The notes below the pieces were generated by a model. It worked only from the letters and a program-made list of their open reading frames with translations. It had not been told where the DNA came from and searched no databases. A program made the translations under genes and the position numbers. DNA of 64,000 nucleotides. Source: Chamaecrista fasciculata. Its lineage: Eukaryota > Streptophyta > Magnoliopsida > Fabales > Fabaceae. Shown piece by piece: positions 14,201 to 27,082 of this stretch; position 1 is the first letter of the stretch; each line of letters begins with the position of its first letter. Where the stretch lies: the NCBI GenBank assembly GCA_003254925.1, contig QANZ01019422.1, positions 118,453 through 182,452 on the forward strand, in the 5' to 3' direction.

Positions 14201-17200
14201 GAACTGATATTCCTATTGTGCAGGTTTTTTTCTTTTTAGCAATGTGTAGTTGGATCTACGGCAGTACTGGGCTGATCTACTACATGTCCAATGCATTTTT
14301 AAAGGTTTGTTCTTTCCTGTTTCTCAATTCTCCTAAGCGTATTCTTTATGCTCTCAAAATGTGTTTCCTTTCATCCAGATAGAAACTCCTTTTCTTTACT
14401 CAAGTTTTTTGGTATAAAAATATGAGTGGATGTGAGTATGTCAGTCAAAATGAGGAAAAGCAAAGGACAATCCAAAGTCCAGGCCAAAGATCAGAAGAAA
14501 GCCAAAGAAGTCAGGAAAGAGAATGAGTGAGTTGAGAAAACCCCAGTGAAAAATCGGACAAGAGGAATGTAAATACAGAGGGGAAAAGAAGAATAAAAAA
14601 TCTGAGTCTTTCAATATCTTGCTCAGTAACCATTGCATATAACTTGTAGAACTGTAAGTACTAACAATAGGAAACACAAAAAACATACCTCTAGTTTTTT
14701 AATGTAGTCTTCTTGTTTTCTCCTCTCTGCAGCTCTTGCTTCCTAGAGTTTTCAGAAAAAATAAAGTTCAAAACCAAACTATGAAAGTAATATGAAATAA
14801 ATGAAGTGATTATAATGAACTACCTCTCGGATTTCCTCAGCACTCTGTATGGTACCCAAACTAGCCTGTAACGATTAGTGTAAGAATATACACAAGTGAT
14901 AAAAAGATTATAAAAAACTTAGAAAAACAAGAAAAAAATTAAACAACAACAACAACATAACCAAAAGAAGCTGATTCCTAACCTGCAGGCGCTGCACCCT
15001 CTCAGATAAACTGCGAACCTCATCAGATGCTCTCTTTTCAGCATTTAATATGACTTCCTTTTCATTTTTTAAAACAGACAACTGATAAAGAAAGATAAGC
15101 AATGAGAACATTAAAGAAAGAGGTATAACTCAATATACAATTTTATAGAATTTAAAGACAATAACATAAATTCATTAAATTTGTAACCTCCATAGACAGT
15201 TTGCGAGAATGCTCCTCAGCGGCATTCAATGACTCAGAACTTTCACGCAGTTTTCGCTGGTAGTCAATAATTAGTTGAGAAAATTCCACATTCCTCGCTA
15301 AAATGCCGTTGGATTCAGCTTTCTAATGTGTCATCAATGACATCAGATTGAGATACAAATGTATAGCTCAGTGCAATCCAGACATCAAAGAAGGACCATT
15401 AACTATGAAGAAATGTAATCACCTGGTGTTCAAACTCTTTCATGAAACTGTCAAGCCTGTCCCTAGCAAAATTTGCTTCAAGTGCCAGCTTGTCACGTTC
15501 TGATTGTAATAAAATATTCTCACTCCTGGAGGTAAACAGAAAGTCAGACTAAGAACCAATTATCGCATACAGACATCAAGGAAATATCACCGAATAGACA
15601 ACCTAATAACAGCAACTCAATACTACAAAGACCATAAAGTTCAACAACAGAAAAATTAGGCATAGAACTCAAAAAATGGATATATATTAATCACTACAAC
15701 TACTTTCCCTGAAGAAATGTTTTCAAATGCTCTGAACATCAAAATTCTCCTTATTGGGGATAATACTCGATCCAAAGTGGCATATAAATGACTTTCTGTC
15801 CTTTACTTTCTTTGAGAGGAGTTTCTATCCTCTTCCTTTGAACTCCTCTTTCTTACTAATATATTTCATTTTCTATACCAAAAATAAAATATTTATGCCA
15901 ACTTCGACACATCATCCATATAAAAAAAATTCTTTTTCTTACTAGTATATTTCTTTTTCTATACCAAAACACCAAAAAAAAACATTGGACAGCAGTAAGT
16001 CAGGCCAGTATTTTAGTAAGAGCTACCCTAAATATATGCTTCATTCCCATTAATCCTTTCTTTACACCATGACAAAATGGCAAGCCACAGTTACACACCA
16101 ACAAACAATGAAGACTATCATATAAGCAACCAGAATTAAATGTAGCTACTATACCTAGACTTTCCTAGATCTTCCTCAAGGCACCTCAGACGATCCATAG
16201 CCTTTTCAAGGGACCTTTTAGTGGCTTCCTATAATAAGGCAAGTAATGAAATATATTAAAAGTATGAAAGGAGAAGCGGCAGTTTCTTAAATCCCAATGT
16301 CAACTATACCTGCGAAGTTTCAATTAAAGCCTTAAGGTTGTTTCTTCCGCCATCTGCAGCAACTAAAACAAAAAATAATAACAATCATAAGGTGCTGCAG
16401 GTAGACACTTATCTAGCAGTAATCAAACAAACAGCAGTACAGCTCATGTAAAAATGCTAATTAATCTGAGCAGTTTCATCAGCATTTTCCATGATGTTGG
16501 CATCATTTTCACCATGTACCAGAGTACAAAAAGTGGAATCTGACACCAAAAGCAAACACCTAAAAAAAATTGAGATAGAACTTCCCGGAACCTTTACAAA
16601 AAAAAAATGTGATACTAGCATGTAAACTATTGCAAGTTCAAACACAAGATATATACAAGCCCATTTCCAATTTAGACATTTAGTGTAGAAATGTCACTAT
16701 AATCCCAGGGTGATTTCGTGGGGTTGATTGCAGATATTGAGTAATGAAAAAGAATATCCATGATTAGAATAGTATCTAAATTCTAAACCTAGCATCATGT
16801 GATCAGGATAATTTTCCCTGGAACTACTGATCGCCAATGGTTGCTACTTTCTACAGGTTTCTTCTTTTCATGCACCTTTAGAGAGAAAGGGGATTCTCAA
16901 AACTAATGTTTCCCTCCAACTTCACAATTTTTCTAGTATTACTTCTGTTTTAGGGAGCTATCATGTCTTGGAGTTAAGGGCAGTAAGAAGTAAGATCCAA
17001 CATGACTAATTGCTCTTTCTACCATTGCCAAAATTTACTACATTCTTTACTCGTAGTAAGATCCATTTTCTCCATCTACCATGGGATTGATATAGACCAT
17101 TGAGATCATCAATCAGACAAGTAGCCCTTAGTTCTATTTTATTCCTAGGTTTTTCTGTCCCACTCTTATACCTTGACCTTTAGGATGTTGATAGCTTCTT

Positions 17201-18052
17201 CCATATGACAAACTTCTATATCCTTTTATATCTTAAATGATGCCCAAAATTAATCAGTGACTGCGTCCCCATTACAAAGGGATGAGCCCCCTTTCCACCT
17301 CCAGATCAATCTTGTTAGTGAGAGATGCTTACAGGGAGACAAAGAATCTTCAAAAGTTCAAACTACTATAACTAGTTAAGAAACTTATACATATGATTGG
17401 GCTCATCAAGCCATAGCAGGAAGGAAGGATACTAAAAGAAAAACCAATACATAAACACTTCTGGAACCTGTAGGAGCTTCTGAGGGATTTGAATGAGATA
17501 AATGGAGACTATGTTCCTCCTCGTACAACCTCTTGTACATTGCAACCTACATTGGATAAGAAACCAAAGTTCAAACTTCATGGTGAAAATACAACAATAA
17601 CTATAATAAAACCAAAATTACTAAGAGATCTGAATAGATTAAAAACAGAAAAACAATAAATTAGGTATTTTGGCCCAATATTTAATGTCCATGTTTTCAA
17701 TCTTTGAAATACTACTAACTACAGGTCCTAATGTGCTATGTTGGAATTCCAACAGAACCAGTCAAGCGATATTTTCCTTCCACTAATGAACAGACATCTA
17801 TTCATAGGTCACATCCTCCTACATTATTCAAGGAACAGAAGACTATAATAAATGATTACTGATGTATGAAGTGCTTCAATCATGCGCCCTTGATCTTCTG
17901 CTCTCTGTATAACTGCTGCAACTTTAGAAGCAGCTTCTTCAGTATGCTTTTTGAGCTCAATTTCAAGCTTCTCCTGTTGTTTAAATAGGACAAAAACAAA
18001 TCAAATAATCAACAAGTCCCTGGAGCACAAATGTTAACAACACCTCCCCCCN

Positions 18053-18096
<44 letters not shown>

Positions 18097-21000
18097 AAAG
18101 AATCATCTTTAAAAAAACCTTGAATTCCCTCTCCTTATTTTCTATCTGGTCAGAGAGACTTCTTGCAAGGCTTCTGAGTTGAACATTCTGTTCAACTAAT
18201 GCATTTATGTCCTTGAAGGTCAACTGCTTCCAAGCCAATACAATAACATGTTAGACAGGAATAGTCTTGTTGAAAAATATACCAAAATATAATAAAGTCA
18301 TAGAGCTCACAAGGTGCTCTGAGATAACTTTTTCAGCTTCAGTCTCTGTGTGTGTCCTTGAATCAATATTTGCTGCATCATCAACAGTATCAAACCCAAC
18401 TGATCCACAACGAAGCTGTATATCCCGACATTCCTTCAAGAGAACTGTCACCTGGAAATAAAAAATTAATTGCTGCCATAAGAAAATTGATAACTGAACT
18501 AAACAATAAACAAGGTTAGAAGAAACCATAGAAAAGAAGGCATTGATAAATTTAAATAAACACAGAAGGAAAACAAATCAAAATCTAGAAGTACTTAAAT
18601 GAACTAACCGCAACCTTTGTCTCATTAATAAAATAAAACACTTCAGACTTCACTGAGCATGTTCTTAAAGTTGTAAAAACAAAAAAAAGAACAGAAAACC
18701 CATTTTTGGTTTCCCCCAAAACTAAGCCCCTCTTGTAAATAGGATGATGCTCAAAGTTATTTTATGCGGGTCGAAGTTTTAAAATTTTGAAGCTTATATA
18801 TTTATATCTACAATTATACTGCTTTGGACCTTTAGGAGTGTCTTTGGTTTCAAACCAACTAATATACAAACAATAACCTCTCACCGCCATTTCTTTCACA
18901 TTTATAATTTATTTTACTCTTTAACAAAATAATGACATAATTAGCATATACTTCAGCACATGTCAACCCTACCAGTATATACACACACATATATTCACAC
19001 CATGTCATGTCCTACGATATAGCGTTTAAAATTTCTGTGTGCCCATCCATGACAATGTTAGTGCTTAGTTCATAACTAAATTTAGTTTTCTTTTCAATGG
19101 TTTTCCATATTGACATGCTACAATACAACATATGTAGTTCTAACATGGCAACGATAAGAGAAGAACAAAATTCTAGAGATCTAGCCTATGCTCAAGCAAT
19201 TCAATATTTCAGTCAAAAACAAATGACTTGACTGTATAGGTATTACAGAAGAAATTACCAAGAAAAGAAAAATGTTATTTTCTCTTTACCTGTTTTTGAA
19301 GGTCAAAAATCTCTTTTTGAGCTAGATTATAATCCCGTTCATGCCTTCTGAGGTCAGCCTGCAAAAATATACACCTAAGAAAGTCTGAAGAAGGTAAGAA
19401 GGGAAGGGGGTCTTGGGGGAGGGGGTGGATGGGGAAACTGAAGAAATTGTAGGTTCCATCAAAAACCTTAAGTTCCTGGATAGTTTTCTCTAAGTTTGCC
19501 TTTGCAGCGAAGGAGTTTTGCAATTTTTGATTCATTAAAGAGTACGCCTCAACCATTTTCTCATGTTCCACTGCATTAAGACCAGCATACATGTTAGTAT
19601 TAAAGATAGGAGATTGTTGATGAACAAACTAGAAATAGTCTAGCATTTCTCTTCCATTAGAGTCATTACATTACATAGTTGGAAAAGATAAGAAAATATA
19701 ATAAAAAAAGGGTATTTTAGCAAAGCTTCTCTCTTTTAGTGATGACATAAGTGCTCTACTAAACATCCAAAACTACTCAATATAGGACTAGAACATCCAC
19801 TTCACCCAAGTCATCATCATATTTAAAGGTAAGTTTGATAATGGTTTTATTTAAGCCTCGCCCGACAAATCTTTTGTTGATGATGAAGCTGCTTATTTAA
19901 GATATGTACTTTAGATTTTTTTTTAATAATAGATATTCTAATTTGCTACAAGAAGCAAGCAAAAAATTACTTTTTTGTACACAATAGTATCCCTGATCAA
20001 AATATTATTTACCATAGTTACCTCAAATCTTTTTTACTTCCTCTATTAAATACATACCTTTTTATGTAATTTGATGATCAAAGGATTTGGCCAAACGTAG
20101 AATGTTTCTCGCATACTACACTTTATACAAGAAACTCTATTGAAAAAGAAGTCATTTCAACCCAAAAAAAAAAAGCAAAAGCTTGGACAAATAGGCCCTT
20201 AAACTTATAGAGGTGCAGACATCTTTACAAAAAGGACTAACCATGTGAATGGCATTATACTAGATCAATAATGAACAACCACCCATAAGTTGTTCTTTCC
20301 ATAGATAGATTATTTATATCCAATAAAAAGCTAAAATTACAAAGTAAAGGGATGGGATATCCTAAGAACAGATGGGACAAGAAAAATAAAAATAATAATG
20401 AAACTAAACAGACCCCAATCTCTTTGCATGTTCCACAAGGACAACCCTGATTTCAGTAATAACAGGGATAGTCTTTTAAGACAACCATGTCAAGAAAACC
20501 AGAGGGGAGCTAAAAGTACAAGAAACAGTAGAATCTAGACAAACCAACGGCAGTGTTTTATTTTTCTACTAAATTTTCCGACAACAGTGCTGCAATTTGG
20601 CTTTGATGAAATTTTATTCACTTATCTTACACTTCAAGAAATTAATTATTACAAAATAACAATTAAATTTTCTCACAATGAACCCCAGAATACTCCCCAG
20701 TCTAATGACCAAAAATGAGATACCTCTTTCATCTACAATGGCTTCTGCTTTCTCCTCTAACTCAAATAGAACCTGAAAAGGTAATAGAGAATTACGTATT
20801 TTCCAATGAAAAAAAAAACAGGAAATAGGGTTAACGTCTTAATCAGGGAAGAGATATCAAACAACTTAGAAACTGACATGACAAAAATTTTATTCAAGCA
20901 AACAAAGGCATAATATAATATAAAGCACAGTCTTGGAACTTAAGTGTGCATCCTAAGAAGGGAGCATCGAACACAATTGTGGTCAAACCCTAAAGCAAAA

Positions 21001-24000
21001 TATTAAACTTTCAAGTTTTAGAGCGTTTTAGAGCGTATAAAATAATAATTATAAGAACACAACTAACACTTATTTGCTTTTCTTCCAACCATTCTTGACC
21101 AACAACGCAACAAATATTAGCTAAGATTCAATATTCGAAGATGTTTTCTAAAAATATGAAACAATTAAAGCTGACTTTTCCAAATCAATAAAGGAGTATA
21201 TGTATCATGTCAAGCATACTGCATACCCTTTGTAGAATCGCCTCAGATTCCCTCCTACCAAGTTGCTCATGTCGCAGTGCATCAACAGCCTCTTGGTATT
21301 TTGCATACAATTTTGCCAACTTCAACAAATACAGCAATAAAAACGTGAAAATCTTCTTGTATAAATCTACAGCAAAAGTAGTACCAGTGTGGACATAAAA
21401 TTTTGATAACTCACACTCCAACCATCACGCAGGAGTGAAGCAGCTAATGCAGTTCCAGAAACACCAGCAGTAAATTTCGGGACAAGCATGTGGCTTTCCT
21501 CAACCATATTATCAGTTTCATTTGATACCAACCACCTGCAACAAAACTAACAATGTCTTACCATGCCAAAAATACAGCAAACAGCAAGCTTACATGACAC
21601 ATCAACCTAAAGATTCTAGAGCCAATCAATACAATAAAATTCCACAATATAGGCTAAAAAAATCTCAAAACATACTACTGAACACAGCCACAAAACATAA
21701 GAACAGAAATTCTGGCTTATTTAGTTAATCAAATGGAAAAATGTTTCTGAAGTCTGAAGTGAACATCTTCCTCCCTCGGTTCTATTTCCATTCACCCAGA
21801 AAACCGATGAAATGATCCCATCCCTCCCCGATAGAGATTCAGAAGCTCAGAAAGTAATCTGATTTTGACTCTAGTATCTGATCCCGTCACTAATTTAAAA
21901 GCTCGTCCCAATCTCAAACAAATTAAGAGACATGATGATAGAAACTCTGGCTATGTATTATAGAATATGAACGGAAAATGTACCTGGATATAACCAAGGT
22001 ACTGATGCAGGGGGAGAAAAACAGTAAAATAAGCACACCAAAGCTAGCGTTCGAGAGGTCAGCACTCTCCACAAAACCCTAACAATTCCCTACCTCACTC
22101 CTCAACTTTCCAACACAAATATCCCCAAGCAACAGCTATGGGCACACCACTAACCGGACAGATGGTTATGCCTAGCAGCAACCTCACCTCTCTCTTTGTT
22201 ACTGTCTGTACACCATTCTCTTGCCTAATGGACTCTTGTCCCACAACTCTGGGCCTATCAGTCCGTGCTACAGCCCCCTTGGGCTGATCCTTCCCTTTCC
22301 TTGCCCTTCTCTTGTATGTATGAAGTACCAGGGGTCCATCACATGATCAGCTTAGTGAAGACCTCAAAACAGCCACAGAGAATTGGCATAGTACACAAAG
22401 AGGCAAGGTGACTAATTTAGCATATTTCAAACTTTCTTGCCACTATTGGCTGTGATGTTCTGTGGAAAACACTATAACAATCCTAACAGACCTTCAACTT
22501 ATGTCATAGAAAAACATGTTGGAGGAACCGAACTGAAAGTTCATACGCTGCAGTAATTCAAAGCAGCAAGGGTTACAGATACATACGGCTCAGGGTTGGA
22601 ACTGCTGAAAGGAACAAGATTCAGCTCCTTTGTCTTATTTCTCTCAACTTCGGCTTCAAATGTTTCAAGCTTTGCTTTCAAGTCAGCAGCCTCCTACAAG
22701 CACCAAAATAAAGATTAAAAATGATTAATTGTACATTTAAGAACAAAACATATTTGAACCAAATATCTACCTAAAATTTACGAAAGCAAGGTGAGTTAAA
22801 CAATCGAAGTAATTGCTACAGACATCAAAGGATATCAATCTGACAAGCAATGTAATTTAGAAGAGATAGGAACGTTTTAAATCCAAGAGATCCAAAGAGA
22901 AACAATGACTCCTCAAACTAGTATAATGCTGGTTAAAAAAAACAATGCCTCAGCAAAACACTTGAATTCGTTTTGTTCGTTTTACATAAATATTGAGTTT
23001 TTGCCACAATAAGATATGTCACGGAGTATTTGCCACAATAAGAAGCTTTCAGTTTCGGCAATGGAAGCAAGTTACTGCTCTTGTCTTTGTCTTGTCTAAT
23101 CAATTTGGGAATGAAAATGCATTTTGGGGTTGAGGTAAGTCGGGAGAGAATGGCACAGAAAAGTAATGACAAAACCATTCTGATTTTATAAGTTTATTAA
23201 CTTCTGTTTTTGTCAGATTTTATGTCTTTTTTTCTTGGGCCTGGACAAACTACCACTATAGTGCACAAAAAGCCTCTCCCCAAAACAATAATTATATGAA
23301 TTTAAAATACTTATACATTATAATATATGTACTATTTATTTATTAAAAGTATTATATACATATATGATATATTTTAATATCATATAAATATATCATGCCA
23401 TACCCAATATTTTCTAAACATTTCTGTACACCATACCCCCGTATCCATACAACTATACAAGTACCAACGCAGCCTAGATCATGAATAAGTATAAAGCATT
23501 TCTAAAAGAACTTTAAAAGATAGCACAATCCAAGCATTTAGCACTATCAAACAAGATCTATCAACTACTAATCAATCATAAGTCAACAGATAAAGCTCTT
23601 CTAAAAGAATTTCAGAAAACAGCACAATTGATGCACTCAACATCTCAGGAATCCCATTTTCAAAATCAACAATCCATAGTATCTGCTTACAGATAGCAAA
23701 TTGAATTCATCATTATTTTTTTCACTCAACGTCAAATTTTATTAAATACGGGGAAGAGATCAGAATTCAGACCTAAACATTTACATGATACTGAGAAGTA
23801 CGAAATACCTTTTCAAACTGTTTTCTTGCAGAAGATTCCTTCTCAAGTCTCTCTTTATAGTCATCTTCAACTTGCTTCAGATGCGACTGCTTAAACACCA
23901 CCAAAGTTTCAAAAAGCAAATATTTTATTGTATAAGAAATTGCAATTTCCAAATATCATGACACAGCATAATAACAAACAAACTTAACCTCCATTGCTTT

Positions 24001-26716
24001 GATAACACCCTCAAGCTCTGATGCCTTTCTGGACCATTCCTCAGAACTTTCTTTATATAGCTCATTAAGCTTTTTAACCTAAATACCAGAAAATTTAAGA
24101 ATACATAATAATACCGAAAATTACAAAATGTATACATAGTTAATCTAAAAACCAAAACTTATTACTTTAATCAATAACCACAAAATTAGTTTTACTGAAA
24201 CAAATATAAGTAACGCGTAAAAATCACACTTCATTTCAGGACAGTTCTAAATAATATATGTATATAAGGGCCACAGTCCAGCTGTAAAATATTTATAATC
24301 TCAAAAAATATGAAGCCCCAAGCTAAAATGTTCCTACTACATTGCATGATAGATCATAGATGGACTAATAACATGTACATAAACATTTTCCGCACTGCAC
24401 ACATCTTCAATGAAAGTGGAAAAGTATGATGTTCAGATTGCATAGAATAGGCATCAGCATCATGATTCATGAGTATTAGAATACTTGATCAAAAGGCACA
24501 GAAAGGCAGAGAGAGGAATATATAACTGCTTCTACTCAAGAAATTAACCTTTAGGTGACATGCTACGAGTCTATCATTTCCCACCATCCTTCATCTATTG
24601 TCATCATTTTCAATCATTCCAAACTCCTAAAGACTAGTACTTCAAAATTAAATCGAACCCCTTCACTTACCTCCATATATCTGATAAATCTCACCATTCT
24701 ACAGAAGTGCAAGAGAAAACAAAATATTTCGTAGTCTAATTTCCATTTACAAGTTATCATCAATGGCTTATTCATAAATTATAGACTGTAACCATGAAAC
24801 TATGATCAAAGCCAAACCAACTAACCCATTAAAAATTTTAAAAAGAAACCAATAGGATAAATAAAGTTATAAAGAACTTCTCATAGCACTCACAGTTGAG
24901 AGCTCAGTATATAATCGCTCTTCATTAGCTGCAGCTGCATCTTTAGCTGAAACTAGTTCCTAAGAAGTGACAAAAAATAGGTTAAAGAGGAATTGAGTAA
25001 AAAGAAACTCACTAATTAAATTTGGAAAAGAAAAATGGAATGTCCCAACCTCATGGGTAGATTTAAGCTTCATTTCTAGCTCCCTCACTCTATCCTTGTT
25101 CCACTGCAGAGACTTGGAGCATTCACTGAATTGTCTCTCTACCTGGAAGTGCTAGTGTTAAATCATATAATACGGAAAAAGAGAAAAGATCAAACAAAAT
25201 TATGAAGAATACTTCTTTACTGATCATATAAACCTCACTTACATCTGCAAGCTTAGAAGACATATCAGCCTCCAACTCTGTAAGTTTTCTGCGCATCTCA
25301 AAGGAACTGTTAACCTTAGCAGTCAACTCATCATTAAGCCAAGAATTTTGCCTCTCAACAATCTCTTTCTCCTGCTTATCAGCAATTTAAAGGAATGAAA
25401 ATGCAACGTCACTTTATATGACGAAATATTTGGTTCCTAAAACATGCTGAATCTGAAAGTACTACAGTCAAAGCGATAGAGCTTGCATAATTTGTTTTTA
25501 AGTTGTATAGCGCGAATATACTGCAAGATCCATTTAGAAATCCCACGGAAAACCTCATTAAGAGCTTAGCCAAGTATTGAATGTCTAAATAATGATGAAA
25601 CAGAAAAACTTAGAAATCTGAAGCATAAATGGTATACTTCCACTAGAAGCCAATAAGAAAACCAGATAGCAGAGTATAATTCTTCGGTGAAAGAGAAAGA
25701 CCTCGTTTAGTATGATTAGAAACATAGTTACATGGAACTAAAACCATGCCATCCTAATCCTAGGGCGCTGAACAGTGATAAATTTTTAAATCTTGATGCA
25801 GGCAAGGCATATTTCATTGCGTGATAGTTCGTTAGACACCAACTACCTTCAGACCTAAATTGCACTATATCCACTACGAGTAAGCTCTACAACTAGCAAA
25901 AAGCATTCATAAAGATGGGAAATGGAAGAAAGGCATTCAGGAAAAGACCTGCGAAAGGCGAGTGCATTCGGCTCGGGATCGAGCCAACTGAGCCTCAACT
26001 TCACTCAAACGGGCCTCCCTCTGAGCAGCATTTTCAGACAAGTTTAACTTCACGATCATCAACATGAAGAAAACACCAAGTATAAAACCATGATTAAGTG
26101 TTCACTTCTAGAACCAGGGACCAGAATATCAAATTAAAGAGGCAAAAATAAGCACCCTAGAAGCATAAACTCACAATTTTATCAAGATAGCTCTTGACGG
26201 TGGCATTCTTCTCACTAAGCTCCAAATCTTTTTGCTCATTCAACTCAATCAGCTGCCGTTTCGATTTATGCAGCTCACCCACCTCGGTCCTCAATCTCTC
26301 AATCTCCCGCTCTTTCTCAACCTACAAACCCAGAATCAATAACAATAAGCAACAAAAACAAGCACAGCCAAAACAGTGTCTTTAACAACCATAACGCTTT
26401 GTTTCCATACAGAATGCAAATGAATTTGCTGCTTCTCCTCGCGGACTTGGGATAGCTCGACGAGGCGTTGATCGAGGGTAGACTTGAGTTCAGCAACATT
26501 GGACTCGAGCTTGGAGAATTCAGCAGTGAGAGAGAGGTACTTCTGCTCTATGAGAGAACAGTTCTGCTCAGCGTTAATGTCAGAAGCATCAGCTTTGGCC
26601 TTGACAGTCTCGAGCTCGTTGAGGAGGCCGCGGATGAATGCGTCGGCCTTGCTGGCCACCACGGCGGCGTCGTTGGAACACCGGGAGAACTCCTCATCGG
26701 AGAGGAATAGGGGCAT
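2256..26716 (-). CDS. NUA: NUA / TPR-MLP nuclear-pore basket protein, 48 exons
   Basis: This is the plant homologue of animal TPR and yeast Mlp1/Mlp2, a filament at the nuclear face of the pore that in Arabidopsis (NUCLEAR PORE ANCHOR) acts in mRNA export and SUMO homeostasis. The start is the ATG at 26716 (MPLFLSDEEF), which matches the family's N-terminus. I traced 48 coding exons totalling 6281 bases; one more base would give 2093 residues, close to the Arabidopsis length. Residues 1 to about 1560 are nearly continuous coiled coil. Landmarks are HKSKRQLIELNEQKD (exon 2), KLYAKYQEAVDALRHEQLG (11), LLKECRDIQLRCG (15), LVEQNVQLRSLARSL (16) and ETIQELTKTSQALAVLQEE (33). Exons 47-48 give a Ser/Ala/Pro-rich linker, basic NLS-like clusters, a long acidic tail (ELPEGADLEGG, EEAVDGSDK) and an Arg-Gly-rich end (AIGRGRGRAPRGR). 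Exon 44 carries a one-base frame break and exon 45 has an altered acceptor; see the findings. Confidence 0.95.
7246..8920 (+). mobile_element. Ty1/copia-like LTR pair remnant in NUA intron 37
   Basis: Two diverged direct repeats, about 7246-7432 and 8702-8920, share the order ATAAGTA, TGTAA..ACTTTCTT, TTATTATTTT, GGTGCTG.TTTA, TTTTTCTAG and a GATG.ACCAT end. The right copy is directly preceded by a polypurine stretch ending GAGAGGGAGTG, the usual copia primer site just before the 3' LTR. The internal 1.27 kb carries no pol motif I can read, so the element is internally deleted or non-autonomous. I found no matching target duplication. It is antisense to NUA. Confidence 0.55.
7711..8056. repeat. 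Tandem duplication, about 174 bp, inside the intron retroelement
   Basis: Copies at 7711-7884 and 7885-8056 share TTTACATGAT, TTGCAGATGTT, GACTCACTGCC, TTGGTACAAAAAG, TGAGAAGTAGTAGTTGTAC and CTTCTAGGGTAAAACAATTC with scattered differences. It lies between the two LTR-like repeats. Confidence 0.8.
11704..15081 (-). other. NUA: NUA exon map, exons 23-33
   Basis: Coding exons: 23 14983-15081; 24 14824-14865; 25 14689-14742; 26 13704-13883; 27 13571-13618; 28 13244-13294; 29 13011-13094; 30 12854-12928; 31 12583-12767; 32 12395-12497; 33 11704-11820. Exons 31 and 32 share a split serine codon. Translation gives the coiled-coil segment with NAEKRASDEVRSLSERVQRL, EWAEAKKELQEERESVRRL and QALAVLQEEASELRKLADA. 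Intron 25 (13884-14688, 805 bases) has a few short ORFs of no recognisable identity. Confidence 0.9.
15188..21319 (-). other. NUA: NUA exon map, exons 11-22
   Basis: Coding exons: 11 21227-21319; 12 20724-20772; 13 19467-19570; 14 19290-19358; 15 18311-18451; 16 18119-18223; 17 17860-17973; 18 17468-17546; 19 16310-16362; 20 16155-16228; 21 15423-15525; 22 15188-15322. Codons are split across the 12/13, 18/19 and 20/21 junctions, and all joins keep the frame. The products include the LLKECRDIQLRCG and LVEQNVQLRSLARSL stretches that are most conserved with other plant NUA proteins. Intron 18 (16363-17467) and intron 12 (19571-20723) are over 1 kb and show nothing recognisable. Confidence 0.9.
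18046..18099. repeat. Poly-C/poly-A tract with one N, NUA intron 16
   Basis: About 41 consecutive C (one N at 18052) are followed by 13 A. It sits 20 bases from the donor of exon 16 (on the - strand, poly-T then poly-G just inside the intron). Its exact length is unreliable in any assembly. Confidence 0.9.
21415..26716 (-). other. NUA: NUA exon map, exons 1-10
   Basis: Coding exons in transcription order: 1 26411-26716; 2 26175-26321; 3 25949-26047; 4 25243-25371; 5 25050-25142; 6 24894-24959; 7 23989-24078; 8 23809-23886; 9 22587-22693; 10 21415-21535. Each has AG acceptor and GT donor on the - strand, and the translated joins give uninterrupted homologous protein. Exons 9 and 10 share a split codon (2+1); the others end on codon borders. 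Intron 9 (21536-22586) holds a stretch at about 22000-22330 that is more GC-rich than its surroundings and could be an old transposon; I cannot name it. Confidence 0.9.
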
Positions 26717-27082
26717 CTTCGAAAGTACAGCGATGCCCTAATTCGCCACGGGAAATCACAGAATTCGAACAGTGTGTGCAAAAACAGAAGAAGACGAAGG
26801 AAGAATGATGAATGAAGGAGGAGGAAAACGAAAAGAGGGAAGAATGGAAAATTTGAAGAGGAAGAGGGAACGATTAAGAATCCCTATTATAGTCTGCTGC
26901 TAAATTCATTGATGATGTTGAACTACTCGAGAAGCCTAGTCATTTCGTCATTCTCTGGATTCTTTTTCAGTTTGGGCCCATCTTTGTTTTTTTTATTAAC
27001 TAGAGGTCCTTAGTGAATGGGCCTTCGTATCTATTGGGCTTTGGCCCAGCATCAAAAGCCTAGTGAGAAACTTTTTTATCAT
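26717..27082 (-). promoter_or_regulatory. NUA 5' leader and promoter region
   Basis: The 180 bases upstream of the NUA ATG are purine-rich on the + strand (pyrimidine-rich on the coding strand), typical of a plant 5' leader. I could not identify a convincing TATA box. A foldback transposon begins at about 27083, so the promoter has at most some 370 bases of non-transposon DNA. Confidence 0.45.
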
